This document shows, one piece after another, positions 63,783-64,000 of a stretch of 64,000 bases of DNA. A program made the translations under genes and the position numbers. Source of the stretch: Bacteroidales bacterium (GTDB taxonomy: Bacteria > Bacteroidota > Bacteroidia > Bacteroidales > JAADJA01); contig JAGVPB010000002.1 of NCBI GenBank assembly GCA_020052415.1, positions 43,506 through 107,505 on the forward strand. The letters run 5' to 3'. The notes under the pieces are model-generated. The model did not search any database. It was not told the origin of the DNA and saw only the letters and a list, made by a program, of their open reading frames with translations. Numbering within the stretch: the stretch's first letter is position 1; every line of letters begins with the position of its first letter.

Positions 63783-64000
63783 ATGAAAAAAGCATTAAAA
63801 TTATTATTGATCGCAGGTACTTTTATGGTATTGCCATTGGTTATGACCGCTCAAAACCCACCTCACCCAAACGGAGGCGGCGGACCGGGCGGCGGTAACA
63901 CACCGGTTGGCGGTGGCGCTCCTATTGATGGTGGTTTGTCCATCATGCTCTTACTTGGAGCTGTTTACGGATCAAAGAAAGTCTTTAGGATGAAGAAATA
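63783..64000 (+). CDS. Small Gly-rich exported protein with PID-CTERM-like sorting tail (3' stop cut by window edge)
   Basis: A 72-residue protein from ATG 63783 (an in-frame ATG at 63756 would add nine residues). It has a signal peptide (KKALKLLLIAGTFMVLPLVM, cleavage after TAQ), a short Pro/Gly linker (NPPHPNGGGGPGGGNTP), then GGGAPIDGGLSIMLLLGAVY and GSKKVFRMKK: a short motif, a hydrophobic helix and a basic tail. This tripartite end matches what I know as the PID-CTERM protein-sorting domain of Bacteroidota, analogous to PEP-CTERM/exosortase substrates. The last two bases (TA) begin the stop codon. Between its two ends there is almost nothing but linker, so it may be a carrier or structural peptide. 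Confidence 0.78.
   Translation, partial: MKKALKLLLIAGTFMVLPLVMTAQNPPHPNGGGGPGGGNTPVGGGAPIDGGLSIMLLLGAVYGSKKVFRMKK

Overview
The window is a stretch of chromosome from a Bacteroidota bacterium, most likely an uncultured, free-living member of class Bacteroidia. The evidence is the gene content: type IX secretion (T9SS) C-terminal sorting domains, Omp28, DUF6029, DUF2795, DUF4293, a gldE-like CNNM protein and atpD-atpC split from the other ATP synthase genes. Many genes are also preceded by the Bacteroidota promoter signature (TTTG, about 20 nt, TAnnTTTG). The DNA is AT-rich and coding-dense. There is no rRNA, CRISPR array, insertion sequence or prophage.

Layout. (1) 1-7.7 kb: the 3' end of pdxJ, then a leftward surface-polysaccharide operon (flippase, methyltransferase, three glycosyltransferases, DegT-type aminotransferase, O-antigen ligase/polymerase). 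(2) 7.8-10.4 kb: rightward methyltransferase, a lone ABC ATPase, cobalamin adenosyltransferase and DUF2795 protein, closed by a bidirectional terminator. (3) 10.4-14.1 kb: coiled-coil lipoprotein, then era-der-S4 protein leftward, and the initiator tRNA-fMet rightward. (4) 14.2-19.8 kb: an unexplained structured element, a lipoprotein, manA and a TlpA/DUF6029/Omp28 envelope cassette. (5) 19.9-27.7 kb: leftward envelope-assembly block coaX, outer-membrane protein, TPR protein, lptC, CNNM/CorC protein, PpiD/SurA-like chaperone. (6) 27.9-31.4 kb: tRNA-Phe, two lipoproteins, a small ORF, atpC and atpD. (7) 31.8-40.8 kb: hybrid histidine kinase, tsaB, an RND-type adaptor plus TolC pair, adenine deaminase and an ArsR-type regulator. 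(8) 40.9-46.1 kb: rsmA, a TPR protein, serS and rpmA/rplU. (9) 46.3-51.0 kb: two paralogous beta-helix surface proteins with different C-terminal modules. (10) 51.2-59.8 kb: S41 protease, a TIGR02757 protein, tsaD, a very large tamB and a DUF4293 protein. (11) 59.8-64 kb: an accessory patch with a RelE/ParE-type toxin-antitoxin pair between two identical 80-bp direct repeats, a T9SS-exported PPC-domain protein, a REP-like palindrome, and at the right edge a small protein with a PID-CTERM-like sorting tail.

Most genes are housekeeping or cell-envelope genes. The least ordinary signals are the repeat-flanked toxin-antitoxin pair, the PID-CTERM-like protein beside a T9SS cargo, the beta-helix paralogue pair, tamB lacking any ATG/GTG/TTG start, the structured element near 14.3-14.4 kb, and the TlpA-DUF6029-Omp28 set with CxxC motifs at both ends. 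I see no single large system that is clearly undescribed. The TlpA-DUF6029-Omp28 cassette and the PID-CTERM-like/T9SS neighbourhood are the best candidates for functional novelty.
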